From the NCBI RefSeq assembly GCF_000741765.1, contig NZ_JGZU01000003.1, positions 124,001 through 188,000 on the forward strand: 64,000 nucleotides of DNA, in the 5' to 3' direction. A model generated the notes under the pieces. The model saw only the letters and a list, made by a program, of their open reading frames with translations. It searched no databases and was not told where the DNA came from. The stretch is from Bifidobacterium tsurumiense (GTDB lineage Bacteria > Actinomycetota > Actinomycetes > Actinomycetales > Bifidobacteriaceae). A program made the position numbers and the translations under genes. This document shows, piece after piece, positions 35,475-44,751 of the stretch. The stretch's first letter is position 1, and each line of letters begins with the position of its first letter.

Positions 35475-36521
35475 ATGAGTCGTCTCAATGGAAAACGCAG
35501 CGAAGCCGAGTCCCAGGGTTTGAAGGTGAATGTCGCCATTCTCGGCGCAGGCGGAATCGCTCATGCCATGTCGAAAACCTTGGTTGGAATGGCAAAGGAT
35601 CCCAAATATTCCGCGCTTGTCGCACCATATGCTGTGGCGGCACGCGATCTTGACCGCGCCACCGAATTTGCCAAGCAATACGATTTTCCGGTTGCCTATG
35701 GATCATACGAAGAACTGCTTGCCGACCCACAAGTCGATCTGGTATACATCGCCACGCCGCACAGCTTCCATGCAGAACAATCGATCGCATGCCTGAAAGC
35801 AGGCAAGAACGTCCTTGTTGAAAAGTCGTTCACGGCGAATGCCGAACAGGCACGACAACTGCTTGATGTTGCCCAATCGTCTGGATTGCTGTGCACCGAA
35901 GCCATTTGGACCCGATACATGCCTTCACGCACAATGCTCGATGACATCGTGGCTTCCGGAGAGATCGGCGAAGTTCACTCGGTATCAGCGAATCTGTGCT
36001 ACCCGATTACCCGCAAAGAGCGCCTTACCGATCCGGCCTTGGCTGGCGGCGCTTTGCTCGATGTCGGTGTATACCCTCTGAACTTCATCGATATGGTGCT
36101 GCAGGGTCGTCGTCCGGACCGCATCGTCACCTCGATGCAGCCTTATGAGACCGGAGTGGATGCTCAGAACTCAACCACATTGTATTACGGTGATGGTGTA
36201 ATGGCCGTATCAACTTCTTCTATGCTCAATACATCCGACCGCGACGGCGTTGTCTGGGGCACTGAAGGATATATCAAATGCCAAAACATCAACAATATTG
36301 AGTCGATTGACATCTATGGCAATGACCATCAGATCAAGCGCCATGTCGACATCCCCCAGCAGATCACTGGATATGAATACGAAGTCGCCTCTGCTGCGAA
36401 TGCCATCTTGGACGGCAAGCAAGAATGCTCCGAGATGCCGCATTCCGACACTCTCCGCATTATGGAACTTATGGATTCCCTGCGTGCCGAATGGGGTCTG
36501 CAATATCCCTTCGAAGCCTAA
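35475..36521 (+). CDS. Gfo/Idh/MocA-family oxidoreductase
   Basis: 348 residues. N-terminal Rossmann domain with 'VAILGAGGIAHAMSKTL', then the conserved 'GKNVLVEKSFTANAEQARQL' with the family Glu-Lys, and a C-terminal alpha/beta substrate domain with 'GGALLDVGVYPLNF'. Members oxidise or reduce sugars, inositols or dihydrodiols with NAD(P). The protein resembles dihydrodiol/D-xylose dehydrogenase-type members; substrate unknown. AAGGAGG site. It is followed by two hairpins (36530-36570, 36584-36625). Confidence 0.9.
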   Translation: MSRLNGKRSEAESQGLKVNVAILGAGGIAHAMSKTLVGMAKDPKYSALVAPYAVAARDLDRATEFAKQYDFPVAYGSYEELLADPQVDLVYIATPHSFHAEQSIACLKAGKNVLVEKSFTANAEQARQLLDVAQSSGLLCTEAIWTRYMPSRTMLDDIVASGEIGEVHSVSANLCYPITRKERLTDPALAGGALLDVGVYPLNFIDMVLQGRRPDRIVTSMQPYETGVDAQNSTTLYYGDGVMAVSTSSMLNTSDRDGVVWGTEGYIKCQNINNIESIDIYGNDHQIKRHVDIPQQITGYEYEVASAANAILDGKQECSEMPHSDTLRIMELMDSLRAEWGLQYPFEA

Positions 36522-36529
36522 AATCATGC

Positions 36530-36570
36530 GATCGACAGCATAGCGGCGAAATAGGCCACTACTGTCGATC
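36530..36570 (+). terminator. First hairpin after the oxidoreductase gene
   Basis: 9-base arms GATCGACAG (36530-36538) and CTGTCGATC (36562-36570), immediately after the stop. Long loop; weak alone. Confidence 0.4.
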
Positions 36571-36583
36571 ACTTCTGAATATG

Positions 36584-36625
36584 AGCGGTATGCGCAATCC
36601 AACACATCGGGTTGCGCATACCGCT
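36584..36625 (+). terminator. Main terminator after the oxidoreductase gene
   Basis: 14-base arms AGCGGTATGCGCAA (36584-36597) and TTGCGCATACCGCT (36612-36625), 14-base loop, followed by TT. It separates the convergent oxidoreductase and CPBP genes. Confidence 0.8.
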
Positions 36626-36778
36626 TTGCCTATCTCATATCCTCGATTCGCCTATGCGATGAACCATCAATATGCATCGCTCGCCCGCGGTGACTCCTCG
36701 CATCATTCGCGAAATGAATCACTTATGGCGCCTGCCTCGGATCGGTTCATCGATGCAATAATCCGTTTGCATTCACCA

Positions 36779-37528
36779 TCACTCATGCGATGAATCTTCA
36801 GCCTCCGCCTTCGGCAGAGTATGCATGAGCACAATGGCATATGCGAGCGCAATGCCGATCATGACCACACTTGCCATGATGCCGCCAATACTGAAGGCTT
36901 GACTCTCGGCAGAGAAAACGCTGGTGGCATTGATCACGGCATGAGCGATAATGCATGGCCACAAGCTCCCTCCCCGATAGAACATCATCACGAAGAGGAA
37001 TCCTATGGCGATTGCGCCGACTATCTGGGAGAGGTTTTCAACCAGTCCAGCCCCATTGCCGTTGAACATATTCACGATATGACCTAAGCCAAAGGTCAGG
37101 CTGGAGACGATAATCGCGGGATTCACATTGCTGCGTGCCATTGCCTTGAAAAGGAACCCTCGGAATATCAGCTCTTCGACGAATCCCACGAAGAGCATTC
37201 CGACCATCGTGCACACCATCCCAGCCCAAGGCAAAGATATGGTCACGCCATTCCAAAAATTCCTGGTCATCAGAATCACGAGCGGCACATAATAGAGGAA
37301 TTGTCGTGCCGAAACACGGGGAGCCTGAAGCCCGTAACGCTCGCTCAGACCATTCTTGTGCACAAAGCACCACAGCAATCCCGCTTGGATGGCACAGGCT
37401 ACTGCACTTGCCAAATAGGGAACACCAATGAGCTCATCCAATGAAAGAGCCGCAGATTGCACAACCACATATACGACGATGCATACGATGGCGAATGTCA
37501 ATTCACTGCGCTGATATAACCGTTTCAT
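36779..37528 (-). CDS. CPBP-family intramembrane metalloprotease (CAAX protease-like)
   Basis: 249 residues from the ATG at 37528, which has AGGAGG at 7-base spacing; the long upstream extension of the frame has no membrane character and is rejected. About eight membrane segments, with the three Abi/CPBP motifs: 'EELIFRGFLF' (EExxxR), 'FGLGHIVN' (FxxxH) and 'HAVINA'. Bacterial members are linked to protein processing, bacteriocin immunity or pheromone maturation; no bacteriocin gene is visible nearby. It is divergent from the gene at 37844. Confidence 0.9.
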   Translation of the reverse strand: MKRLYQRSELTFAIVCIVVYVVVQSAALSLDELIGVPYLASAVACAIQAGLLWCFVHKNGLSERYGLQAPRVSARQFLYYVPLVILMTRNFWNGVTISLPWAGMVCTMVGMLFVGFVEELIFRGFLFKAMARSNVNPAIIVSSLTFGLGHIVNMFNGNGAGLVENLSQIVGAIAIGFLFVMMFYRGGSLWPCIIAHAVINATSVFSAESQAFSIGGIMASVVMIGIALAYAIVLMHTLPKAEAEDSSHE

Positions 37529-37843
37529 CACTCTTCCTCCTATGCCGTCGATGGCACCACTACGAAGGGATAATCGCGAGTCATCAGTCTCTCTCATATG
37601 ATTCTCGCTCATATCCACTGTAAAAAAGAAGTTCGCCGGTGAACGCCTTGGGGCGTCGGATAGCAGTGCGGCAAAGACCGTTGAGCGCTTTGTGCACAGC
37701 AGAACGCCTTGCACACAGCTGAGTGCTTTGTGCACAGCCGTCTGAGCGTATTCAACCCAAAGCAAAGAGCTGCGCTGTTTCATGGATACAATGCCATAGT
37801 GAATACGACTGCGTGCAAGCGTCACGATTAAGGAAGGTACAGC
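37529..37843. other. Divergent intergenic region with iteron-like repeats
   Basis: 315 bases between the CPBP gene and the 509-residue gene. It contains the 19-bp repeats at 37683-37739 and must contain both promoters. No gene recognised. Confidence 0.5.
37683..37739. repeat. Three 19-bp iteron-like repeats
   Basis: Units start at 37683 (GAGCGCTTTGTGCACAGC), 37702 (GAACGCCTTGCACACAGC) and 37721 (GAGTGCTTTGTGCACAGC), period exactly 19. Units 1 and 3 differ at one base. Each carries TTGTGCACA or TTGCACACA, one or two mismatches from the actinobacterial DnaA box TTGTCCACA. Binding factor unknown. Confidence 0.78.
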
Positions 37844-39373
37844 GTGGATTTTGCCGGGCAACGTGCTCAACACGACGATGAGTCCTTCGACACACATGCG
37901 CAGAGCATGTCTTCGGATGGCCTTGATCCTTGGCAGGATTTGAGTGATTTATTGACTTTCGCCAACGAAAGCTGGCTACACAGCGAGGAATTCAACGGCC
38001 CGACACTGCTCTGGTCCCACACTCTCGCCGAGGCCTCGGTGCATGCTGATGAGGTGCGCAATGACGCGCCGGTCGCCATGCCATCCGAAGCGGAAACGGT
38101 GATGACCCTTCCCATGCAATGGTATGTGCAATCCTTGGCGTCGACGATTCCCACTGCGCAGAGTATGGACGGAGCCACGGAAATCCCGCGTAACGACATG
38201 CCCACATTCCATTTGGATTCGCGTGCTCTTTCTGGCGTCGAGGCCGTGGTGGGCAACGCCCTGAGCAGCACACGTTGGGATGATTCGACACAAAATCTCG
38301 CCAAGGCCTTGTCTCTCACTGCTCATTTTCTCGGAAGCGTCGCAGACCGAGACAATGAGGGCTTTGATTTCATCAAGGATCTCATCGACGATGTTCGCAT
38401 GTATATGGATGCCGTCGCCCGTCATGCCGATCCCGCAACTGCGGAACATGCCTTACGAACCATAACCCAAGTGGCTTGTAATGAGGATTTCCAGCTCAAT
38501 CCCATTCAAATGGTGGAACTACTAGCTTCCGGCCTTTCGTTCGCCAGATGGGATGACAGCAGGGTGCTGGCTTATGACGCTCTCAATAGCGCCATTGCTG
38601 TTATGGATGAACTTGCCCGCAAGGAATCCGATACCACTACGACACAGTCGGCTGGAATGGCACCGGAACCACAAGCGTCACATCAGGAAATAAACACAGA
38701 GCTGAGCGATGAGGACCTCATCGACATGGGCGTGCTCGACGCATTCGCATCCATGACCGATGACAATATCAGCGCTTTGATGAGCGAACGTGATATGGCC
38801 CAGTTGGCCCATCGCCAATTCGAACAAGCGGTGCTCTTCCTGCGCCATGATCTGCTACGCATAAGCGGCGACATGGCCGAAGCGGATAAACTGCTCTTCG
38901 ACCATCGCGATATCGAACCTCTGGCCGACGCATATGCGGTCCGTTGCATAGAAGCGACCAAATGGGAAGATCTGCTGTCGTTCATCGACCTCATCGAAGC
39001 AGAGCACCCCAATCAAACCACCATGATGTTCCCACAGGAACTCGTGCCGTATGAATGGGACAGTCTCAGGGAATTGGCATTGCTCTCTATGGGTGATCAT
39101 GATGCTCTTATGGCCATGTATCGTGAACGGGTCGTTGAAGCCTATGATCCCGAGGATATTGTGGCAGCTTCCCGATTGAAGAGTCTCAGTGGCACCCATT
39201 GGCAGGAACAGTTGCGAGCCATCGTGCTGGAATACGCCGATGGCGAGGGACGGTATGCCCGCAATATGCCATACGAACACTTGATGATCAGCGAAGAACT
39301 GCATGATGCCGCTGTGCGATATTGCGAGAACTTCCCAGATGCCCGCGAAGACCTCTCCCCTGTGCTGCAGTGA
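37844..39373 (+). CDS. Unrecognised 509-residue acidic protein
   Basis: I do not recognise this family. It starts at GTG with AAGGAAGG upstream. No signal peptide or membrane segment is visible; it is acidic and predicted largely helical. An internal duplication is apparent: 'ALSSTRWDDSTQNLAKAL' near 139-156 and 'GLSFARWDDSRVLAYDAL' near 230-247, spaced about 91 residues, with a weaker 'CIEATKWEDLL' further on. This suggests a TPR-like or other helical repeat scaffold. The N-terminal 'DPWQDLSDLLTFANESWLHS' is rich in Trp. A charged linker lies near 260-290. It is tail-to-tail with def. Confidence 0.8.
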   Translation: MDFAGQRAQHDDESFDTHAQSMSSDGLDPWQDLSDLLTFANESWLHSEEFNGPTLLWSHTLAEASVHADEVRNDAPVAMPSEAETVMTLPMQWYVQSLASTIPTAQSMDGATEIPRNDMPTFHLDSRALSGVEAVVGNALSSTRWDDSTQNLAKALSLTAHFLGSVADRDNEGFDFIKDLIDDVRMYMDAVARHADPATAEHALRTITQVACNEDFQLNPIQMVELLASGLSFARWDDSRVLAYDALNSAIAVMDELARKESDTTTTQSAGMAPEPQASHQEINTELSDEDLIDMGVLDAFASMTDDNISALMSERDMAQLAHRQFEQAVLFLRHDLLRISGDMAEADKLLFDHRDIEPLADAYAVRCIEATKWEDLLSFIDLIEAEHPNQTTMMFPQELVPYEWDSLRELALLSMGDHDALMAMYRERVVEAYDPEDIVAASRLKSLSGTHWQEQLRAIVLEYADGEGRYARNMPYEHLMISEELHDAAVRYCENFPDAREDLSPVLQ

Positions 39374-39388
39374 TATTCCTGATTCGAA

Positions 39389-40039
39389 TCAGAGTTCGAA
39401 TCCCAATTCCTTCGCAGCAAGGCTTGGCACCGGATCATCGCACCAAAAATCTTCGAGATTTTCATTGGTGCTCAGTGAGCGAATCTCAGCCTGGTCGATA
39501 TACAATTCACCGCTCAAATGATCGGTTTCATGCTGGAAAATACGTGCCGGCCAACCGTGAAGTCTCTCTTCATGCTTGGTGCCGTTCTCATCCTGCCAGC
39601 GTGCGGTAATATCCAGCCAACGCTTGCGTACCGCCTGATATCCGTCGAAGCTCAGGCAGCCTTCAAAAAAACTGCGTGTCTGTGTTCCCACCGGCTCGTA
39701 TACAGGATTGATAATGGTATGGAACGGGAATTCTGCAATCTCCCTGGGGTCGCCATCATCATCGCGAACATGATCCTCAACCACGGCTATGGCCAAGCCT
39801 AATCCGATTTGGGGAGCCGCCAATCCCACGCCCGGTGCCTCGAGCATCGTCGTGCGCATAGACTCGATCAACTTATGCAGGGTCTGCTTACGCAGTTGAC
39901 CGCGATACGCTTCGCATTTGACGCGCAAAACTGGCTCACCGGCCTGTACAATCGGCAAAACACCGTCTTCGCCGGATTTGAGGAGCATTTCCACGTCTCG
40001 ATTCAACGCAATATCGACTTTGCCATTGAGGTTGAACAT
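39389..40039 (-). CDS. def: Peptide deformylase
   Basis: 216 residues. The three deformylase motifs are intact: 'GVGLAAPQIG', 'EGCLS' (as FEGCLSFDG) and 'HETDHLSG' containing the metal-binding HExxH. It removes the formyl group from new N-terminal formyl-methionine using Fe2+ or Ni2+. AAGGA at 6-base spacing supports the start at 40039 rather than the upstream ATG at 40087. It has a longer N-terminus than E. coli Def, as in other actinobacterial forms. It follows glmM in the same direction after about 185 bases. Confidence 0.95.
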   Translation of the reverse strand: MFNLNGKVDIALNRDVEMLLKSGEDGVLPIVQAGEPVLRVKCEAYRGQLRKQTLHKLIESMRTTMLEAPGVGLAAPQIGLGLAIAVVEDHVRDDDGDPREIAEFPFHTIINPVYEPVGTQTRSFFEGCLSFDGYQAVRKRWLDITARWQDENGTKHEERLHGWPARIFQHETDHLSGELYIDQAEIRSLSTNENLEDFWCDDPVPSLAAKELGFEL

Positions 40040-40146
40040 CGCAATTCCTTTCACCGGTTTTCGGCTGTGATGGGCGGGCCTAGGCATGCCAACCCATCAA
40101 AGCCGAATACATCAATACTGCCGAACAATACTTTATGTCTTAGAGA

Positions 40147-40213
40147 GCCAGCACCTTGAAAGAGCTAGCGTCTTGAAAAGCTAGCATCTTGAAAGAACCA
40201 GCGCCTTGGTGGG
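40147..40213. repeat. Degenerate 16-18-bp tandem repeat between def and glmM
   Basis: Four units start at 40147, 40164, 40180 and 40198, each of the form GCYAGCRYCTTGAAARA (the last is more diverged). They lie immediately after the glmM stop, in the gap before def. Function unknown. Confidence 0.6.
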
Positions 40214-40223
40214 CCAACCTGTC

Positions 40224-41609
40224 TTATAGGGCCAACTCTTCCAAAACCACAGCGGCCAGACGCTCGCACACTTCATTGGCCTGCTGCTGCGTTTCCGCCT
40301 CAGCCATGACTCGGACCAATGGTTCAGTGCCGCTAGGACGCAGCAATACGCGGCCAGTATCGCCAAGCAGAGCGGTTTCACGCTCAACGGCGGCCTGCAC
40401 CTTGGCATTGCTGGAAACCGCATTCTTGTCCACATTGGAAACATTCACCAACTGCTGTGGAAGTTGCGGGAAATCAGCGGCCAATTCCTTCAGGCTCTTG
40501 CCCGAGCGCACGATCTCATTGCACAGGGTCAGAGCCGTCAATGTGCCGTCTCCTGCTTGTCGCAAACTCACGGTTGATGACATGGCCTGACTGCTCGCCA
40601 CCCAATGAGTAGTCGCCTCGCAGCATTTCTTCAAGCACATAGCGATCACCGACATTGGTCTGAACCGTGGCAATGCCATATCCTTCAAAGCGAGCTTGAG
40701 ACCAAGATTGCTCATAACCGTCACCACCAAGGTATCGTGGTTGAGCTTTCCCGCTTGCTTCTTGGCACGGGCGAGTATGCCCATGATCTGGTCGCCGTTG
40801 ACCATATTGCCGTCTTCGTCCACGGCGAGGCAACGATCGGCATCGCCGTCGAATGCCACGCCCAGAGCCGCATCCGTCGCCCTCACCATTGCCTGCAACT
40901 GTTCAGGATGGGTGGATCCAGCGTTCTTATTGATGTTGTAGCCATCCGGAGAAGCGTTGATGACCACGACTTCAGCACCTGCTCGACGCAAAGCCTCAGG
41001 AGCGACCACCGAAGTGGCACCATTGGCGCAATCAGCAACAACCTTCAAGCCGGACAACGGCTTCGGCTGCACCTTGTCAGCACCCACAGGAGCGATTGTG
41101 GATACCAAGTGGTCAATATACAAATTCGTTGCTGTCACCGTGTCATGGCTGACACGACCGACCCCGGCGCCTGTGGGACGTTCCCAATCCTGCCCTAGAA
41201 CCGCTTCGATTTCATCTTCTTTGGTATCAGGAAGCTTGAAACCTCCGCGTGCAAAGAATTTGATGCCATTATCGGGCATGGGATTATGCGAAGCGGAAAT
41301 CACCGCGCCCATTTCCACATTCAACACAGAAGTCAGATAGGCAACACCCGGTGTCGGAATAATGCCCGCATCGATGACATCAAACCCTCCGGCACTCATT
41401 CCCGCAGACAGGGCAGATGACAGAAAATCACCGGAGACACGCGTATCACGGCCGACCAGAGCACGCCGACGTCCCTCAGGACGATCATCTTGTGTGCCAG
41501 AATCTCCTAAAACGCGCACTGCTGCATCGCCCAAATCAAGAGCCAGGCGAGCCGTCAAATCACGGTTGGCCAATCCACGAACACCATCAGTTCCGAACAT
41601 TCTCGGCAT
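40224..41609 (-). CDS. glmM: Phosphoglucosamine mutase, with two compensating frameshifts
   Basis: 461 residues from the ATG at 41609 (AAGGA upstream, [13 protein letters not shown]-terminus). The catalytic serine loop '[16 protein letters not shown]', the metal-binding '[11 protein letters not shown]' and the phosphate-binding '[12 protein letters not shown]' are intact. Between them, about 40 residues are out of frame: after 'LALKDM' one G is missing (near 40676), and the normal frame returns near 40553-40558 before 'GDGTLTAL'. The displaced frame still encodes '[18 protein letters not shown]' and the sugar-contact loop GEQSGH (40582-40599). As written, the product lacks GEQSGH and would probably be inactive. 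GlmM makes glucosamine-1-phosphate for the cell wall and is normally essential, so sequence errors are the first suspicion. Confidence 0.85.
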   Translation of the reverse strand: MPRMFGTDGVRGLANRDLTARLALDLGDAAVRVLGDSGTQDDRPEGRRRALVGRDTRVSGDFLSSALSAGMSAGGFDVIDAGIIPTPGVAYLTSVLNVEMGAVISASHNPMPDNGIKFFARGGFKLPDTKEDEIEAVLGQDWERPTGAGVGRVSHDTVTATNLYIDHLVSTIAPVGADKVQPKPLSGLKVVADCANGATSVVAPEALRRAGAEVVVINASPDGYNINKNAGSTHPEQLQAMVRATDAALGVAFDGDADRCLAVDEDGNMVNGDQIMGILARAKKQAGKLNHDTLVVTVMSNLGLKLALKDMALPRFRPMSVIAMCLKKCCEATTHWVASSQAMSSTVSLRQAGDGTLTALTLCNEIVRSGKSLKELAADFPQLPQQLVNVSNVDKNAVSSNAKVQAAVERETALLGDTGRVLLRPSGTEPLVRVMAEAETQQQANEVCERLAAVVLEELAL

Positions 41610-41945
41610 GCTATTCCATCCTTGTTCTGTCAACAGATCTGCCACCCATCGTACCCGTGGGGCACCCGCCCGTCACTACTGCCCAGTATTCATGCCCGTT
41701 TTCATCGCATTTCACATCTGAGAATCCTCAATGCATAGGATTGCGCAATGTTCAACGACAGGCAAAGACGTCAGCATTCCTGCATGATTGATGTACACAT
41801 GAAGTCTCATGAGACTGATCAGCGAATCCTGCCGCAATGAATTGACTCACAAACGTGTGTGGGCCGCACCCATTGGAGTGCGGCCCACACACAAGCCACC
41901 ATACGAATCGGTGATCACCCGATCATATGCTGTGCCTTGCGCAAA
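41610..41945. other. Intergenic region upstream of glmM
   Basis: 336 bases holding the pepN terminator (41855-41892) and, presumably, the glmM promoter. No gene or RNA recognised. Confidence 0.5.
41855..41892. terminator. Terminator downstream of pepN
   Basis: 15-base arms GTGTGTGGGCCGCAC (41855-41869) and GTGCGGCCCACACAC (41878-41892), 8-base loop; GC-rich and symmetric, 54 bases after the pepN stop. Confidence 0.85.
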
Positions 41946-44552
41946 TTACTTGGTATTGGCCTTGCGGACCATAACCATACGCTGCGATGTTTCGACATTG
42001 CCGGCAACGATACGGCGCAATGCATTATCCGCCTGCTCATGGCTGTTCAACCACTGCTGGCCGAGTTCGACCAAGGTCGCTGCATCGGCATGCACAGGGT
42101 ACAGGCCTTCGAGCAAGGATTCTGCCATATGGAAGGTCTTGTGCTCCCAAATCCAATCCACCGCATCGTAATAGCGCGCCGCGAACGGAGCTGCCAAATC
42201 GCTACGTGGAGTCGAAGCGAATCCCAGGGACACTGCCTCCATCTGCATATTGGTCAATTCATCATTGTGAATGGCCTGATCAAATGCCCACTCCTTGGCT
42301 TCGACCGTGGCGCGTGAAGCGCGAGCGCCCAGTGCAAACTCACGGTTTTGCGTGGTGTCACGACGAGCCAGCTCCTCGTCGATCGACTGCTCGTCCATGG
42401 CATTGACGCTTGCCAACGCCTTGATAACCGTCCAGCGCAGATTGTTGTCGATATCCAATCCATCGAGCTTGACGCTTCCATCAAGCAGTCCTTGGGCATT
42501 GGCGGCAAACTGCTCATCGCCTTCTTCGCCATAGCCAAGGTATGCGCTGACGAGCTGGAACTGTTCGTCCGAACCGGGGGCTGCGGCATTTGCCAATTCC
42601 CACAACTGCTCTGCCACATGACGAACCACGGCATCCACACGATCGGCAGCAACATAATGCCATGCCGTGGTGCGAATTTGATTCAATGCATAGCGGAATG
42701 TGGTGGACTCATGCTCAGTGGACAAAGCCTTCAGGCTCAGCTCAATGAAACGCTCTGCCGGGAATTCTCCATCGCGGGTCATATCCCAGAAGGACAGCCA
42801 CACCACCGAGCGAGCCAGTGCGTCGGAGAAGCGATACAGATTCTCAGCTGCGAATTCCAGCGAGTTGCTGTCGAAACGCAGCTTGGTGTATGTCAGATCG
42901 TCATCATTGACCAGGATGAATGCAGGACGACGCTTGCCAACCACTTGTTCGACCGTGGTGGTCTCGCCTTCCACATCCAATTCAAATCGATCGGTGCGCA
43001 CGATTTGGCCGCGGCTCTCATCAAGATCATAGAATCCGATGGCAAGACGGTGAGGACGCAACACCGCATGGTCTGCCGGCGCACTCTGCTTGAGTGTCAA
43101 TGCAGCGATGGTGCCGTCTTCATTCTCTTCAACTTCGGCAGCGATGGTGTTGATGCCGGCCTGTTCCAGCCACTTGGCGCTCCATGTCTTCAGATCGCGT
43201 CCGGAGGTGGCTTCGAGCTCAACCAGAAGATCGGCCAATGTGGCATTGCCGTATGCATGCTTCTCAAGATATTGGTGAATGCCTTCGAAGAAGCGCTCGC
43301 GGCCCACATACGCAACCAATTGCTTGAGCACCGAAGCACCCTTGGCGTAGGTGATGCCATCGAAGTTCACATACGTATCGTTCAGATCGTTGATAGGCGC
43401 CACAATGGGGTGCGTGGTTGACAGCTGATCCTGGTTCAGCGCCCAGCTCTTCTCCCCTGCAGAGAAGGTCGCCCAGGCATCATGCCAATCGGTGGCTTCG
43501 GCGGTCGCCAGAGTTGAAGTGAATTCGGCGAAGGACTCGTTCAGCCACAGATCGTTCCACCACTTCATGGTGACGTAATCGCCGAACCACATGTGCGCCA
43601 ACTCGTGAAGCACAGTGACCACACGGCGTTCCGCCATCGCGTCGGTCACCTTGGAATCAAAGACATAGGAATCACGGAAGGTCACCATGCCAATGTTTTC
43701 CATGGCGCCGGCATTGTATTCCGGAACATAGATCTGGTCATACTTGGCATAGGGATATGGCACACCCCACGTGGCGGCATAGAACGCGAATCCCTTCTTC
43801 GTGATATCGAAGAGGTATTCCACATCCTTGTCAAACGCGTCCTTCAAGGATTGACGGCAATACATTGCCATAGGGATGGTGCGACCATCCTCATTGGCGT
43901 ATTCGCTCGTCCACTCGGCATACGGTCCTGCGCAGATAGCAGTGAGATACGAGCTCATAACAGGCGTCGATTCGAAGACCCAACGCTTGGAGGATTCAAC
44001 GGCTCCTCTTTCCAGAGCGCCTTCGGCAGTCTGTCGGTCGAGTGCTTCCTCGGAATCCACGGGCATATTGGAAGTGACGATCCAGCTCTGCGGTGCGATT
44101 ACGGAGAAATCGAATACGGCCTTTAAGTCAGGCTGATCGAATACTGCGTATACGCGGCGCGCATCAGGAACTTCGAATTGGGTGTACATATACACATTGC
44201 CATCCGATGGATCAACGCTGCGATGCAAACCCTCACCGGTATTGGAATAACGGCATACCGCCTTGACTCTCACTTCATTGGTGGATGCAAGATTGTTCAG
44301 CTCGATACGGCTATCTGCGAATACTTCGGCCGGATCAAGCTTCTCGCCATTCAGCGTCACTTCACTGACTTCATCGGCTATCAAGTCAAGGAAGCTCTTC
44401 GAGCCTTCTTCAGCAGAAAAAGTGATGGTGGTATCGGAAAGGAAGGTCTTTCCACCCGTGGTGAGGTCAAGTGCCACCGTGTAGTGGATGGGTCCACTCA
44501 CCACACCGGCACGTTCCTGCGCTTCAAACCGAGTGAGATTTGCTCCTGGCAT
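41946..44552 (-). CDS. pepN: Aminopeptidase N (M1 metallopeptidase)
   Basis: 868 residues. M1 architecture: N-terminal beta domain, catalytic domain with the exopeptidase motif GAMEN ('EYNAGAMENIGMVTF') and the zinc site HELAH with the third ligand Glu in 'WLNESFAEF' (about residues 312-335), then a beta-sandwich and a large helical C-terminal (ERAP1-like) domain. It removes N-terminal amino acids from peptides in the cytoplasm. The start 'MPGANLTRFEAQERAG' is typical of actinobacterial PepN. It lies between two terminators, so it is a single-gene unit. Confidence 0.97.
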   Translation of the reverse strand: MPGANLTRFEAQERAGVVSGPIHYTVALDLTTGGKTFLSDTTITFSAEEGSKSFLDLIADEVSEVTLNGEKLDPAEVFADSRIELNNLASTNEVRVKAVCRYSNTGEGLHRSVDPSDGNVYMYTQFEVPDARRVYAVFDQPDLKAVFDFSVIAPQSWIVTSNMPVDSEEALDRQTAEGALERGAVESSKRWVFESTPVMSSYLTAICAGPYAEWTSEYANEDGRTIPMAMYCRQSLKDAFDKDVEYLFDITKKGFAFYAATWGVPYPYAKYDQIYVPEYNAGAMENIGMVTFRDSYVFDSKVTDAMAERRVVTVLHELAHMWFGDYVTMKWWNDLWLNESFAEFTSTLATAEATDWHDAWATFSAGEKSWALNQDQLSTTHPIVAPINDLNDTYVNFDGITYAKGASVLKQLVAYVGRERFFEGIHQYLEKHAYGNATLADLLVELEATSGRDLKTWSAKWLEQAGINTIAAEVEENEDGTIAALTLKQSAPADHAVLRPHRLAIGFYDLDESRGQIVRTDRFELDVEGETTTVEQVVGKRRPAFILVNDDDLTYTKLRFDSNSLEFAAENLYRFSDALARSVVWLSFWDMTRDGEFPAERFIELSLKALSTEHESTTFRYALNQIRTTAWHYVAADRVDAVVRHVAEQLWELANAAAPGSDEQFQLVSAYLGYGEEGDEQFAANAQGLLDGSVKLDGLDIDNNLRWTVIKALASVNAMDEQSIDEELARRDTTQNREFALGARASRATVEAKEWAFDQAIHNDELTNMQMEAVSLGFASTPRSDLAAPFAARYYDAVDWIWEHKTFHMAESLLEGLYPVHADAATLVELGQQWLNSHEQADNALRRIVAGNVETSQRMVMVRKANTK

Positions 44553-44629
44553 GAGACTCCTTTGTTCTTCTTGTTTTGGGCGTCATCCGTCTTGGTATTT
44601 CTCCGACGTTGACACCCTTGTGTCAATAT

Positions 44630-44665
44630 GAGCGGCGTGATCGGCAATTGCCGGCCACGCCGCTC
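44630..44665 (-). terminator. Terminator of the dapA-rnj operon
   Basis: 10-base arms GAGCGGCGTG (44630-44639) and CACGCCGCTC (44656-44665), with an inner GGC/GCC pairing and flanking ATATGA/TCATAT across a bulge; 87 bases after the rnj stop. Confidence 0.75.
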
Positions 44666-44751
44666 TTCATATCGCTGCAATCCTTGAGATCCAGCTTACC
44701 TCAGGTTATTCTTTCGCTTTCGCGCACCGAATAGACCGAATGCGTTCGAGC

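Noticed and set aside
37683-37739. Chromosomal origin of replication
   Set aside because: Only three imperfect DnaA-like boxes, no AT-rich unwinding region beside them and no dnaA, dnaN or recF nearby.
37529-37897. Long N-terminal extension of the CPBP protease frame
   Set aside because: It overlaps the divergent gene start and the iteron repeats, has no membrane character, and a strong AGGAGG precedes the internal ATG at 37528.
40516-40833. Separate small gene containing GEQSGH inside glmM
   Set aside because: It is the original glmM frame displaced by the two indels, not an independent gene.
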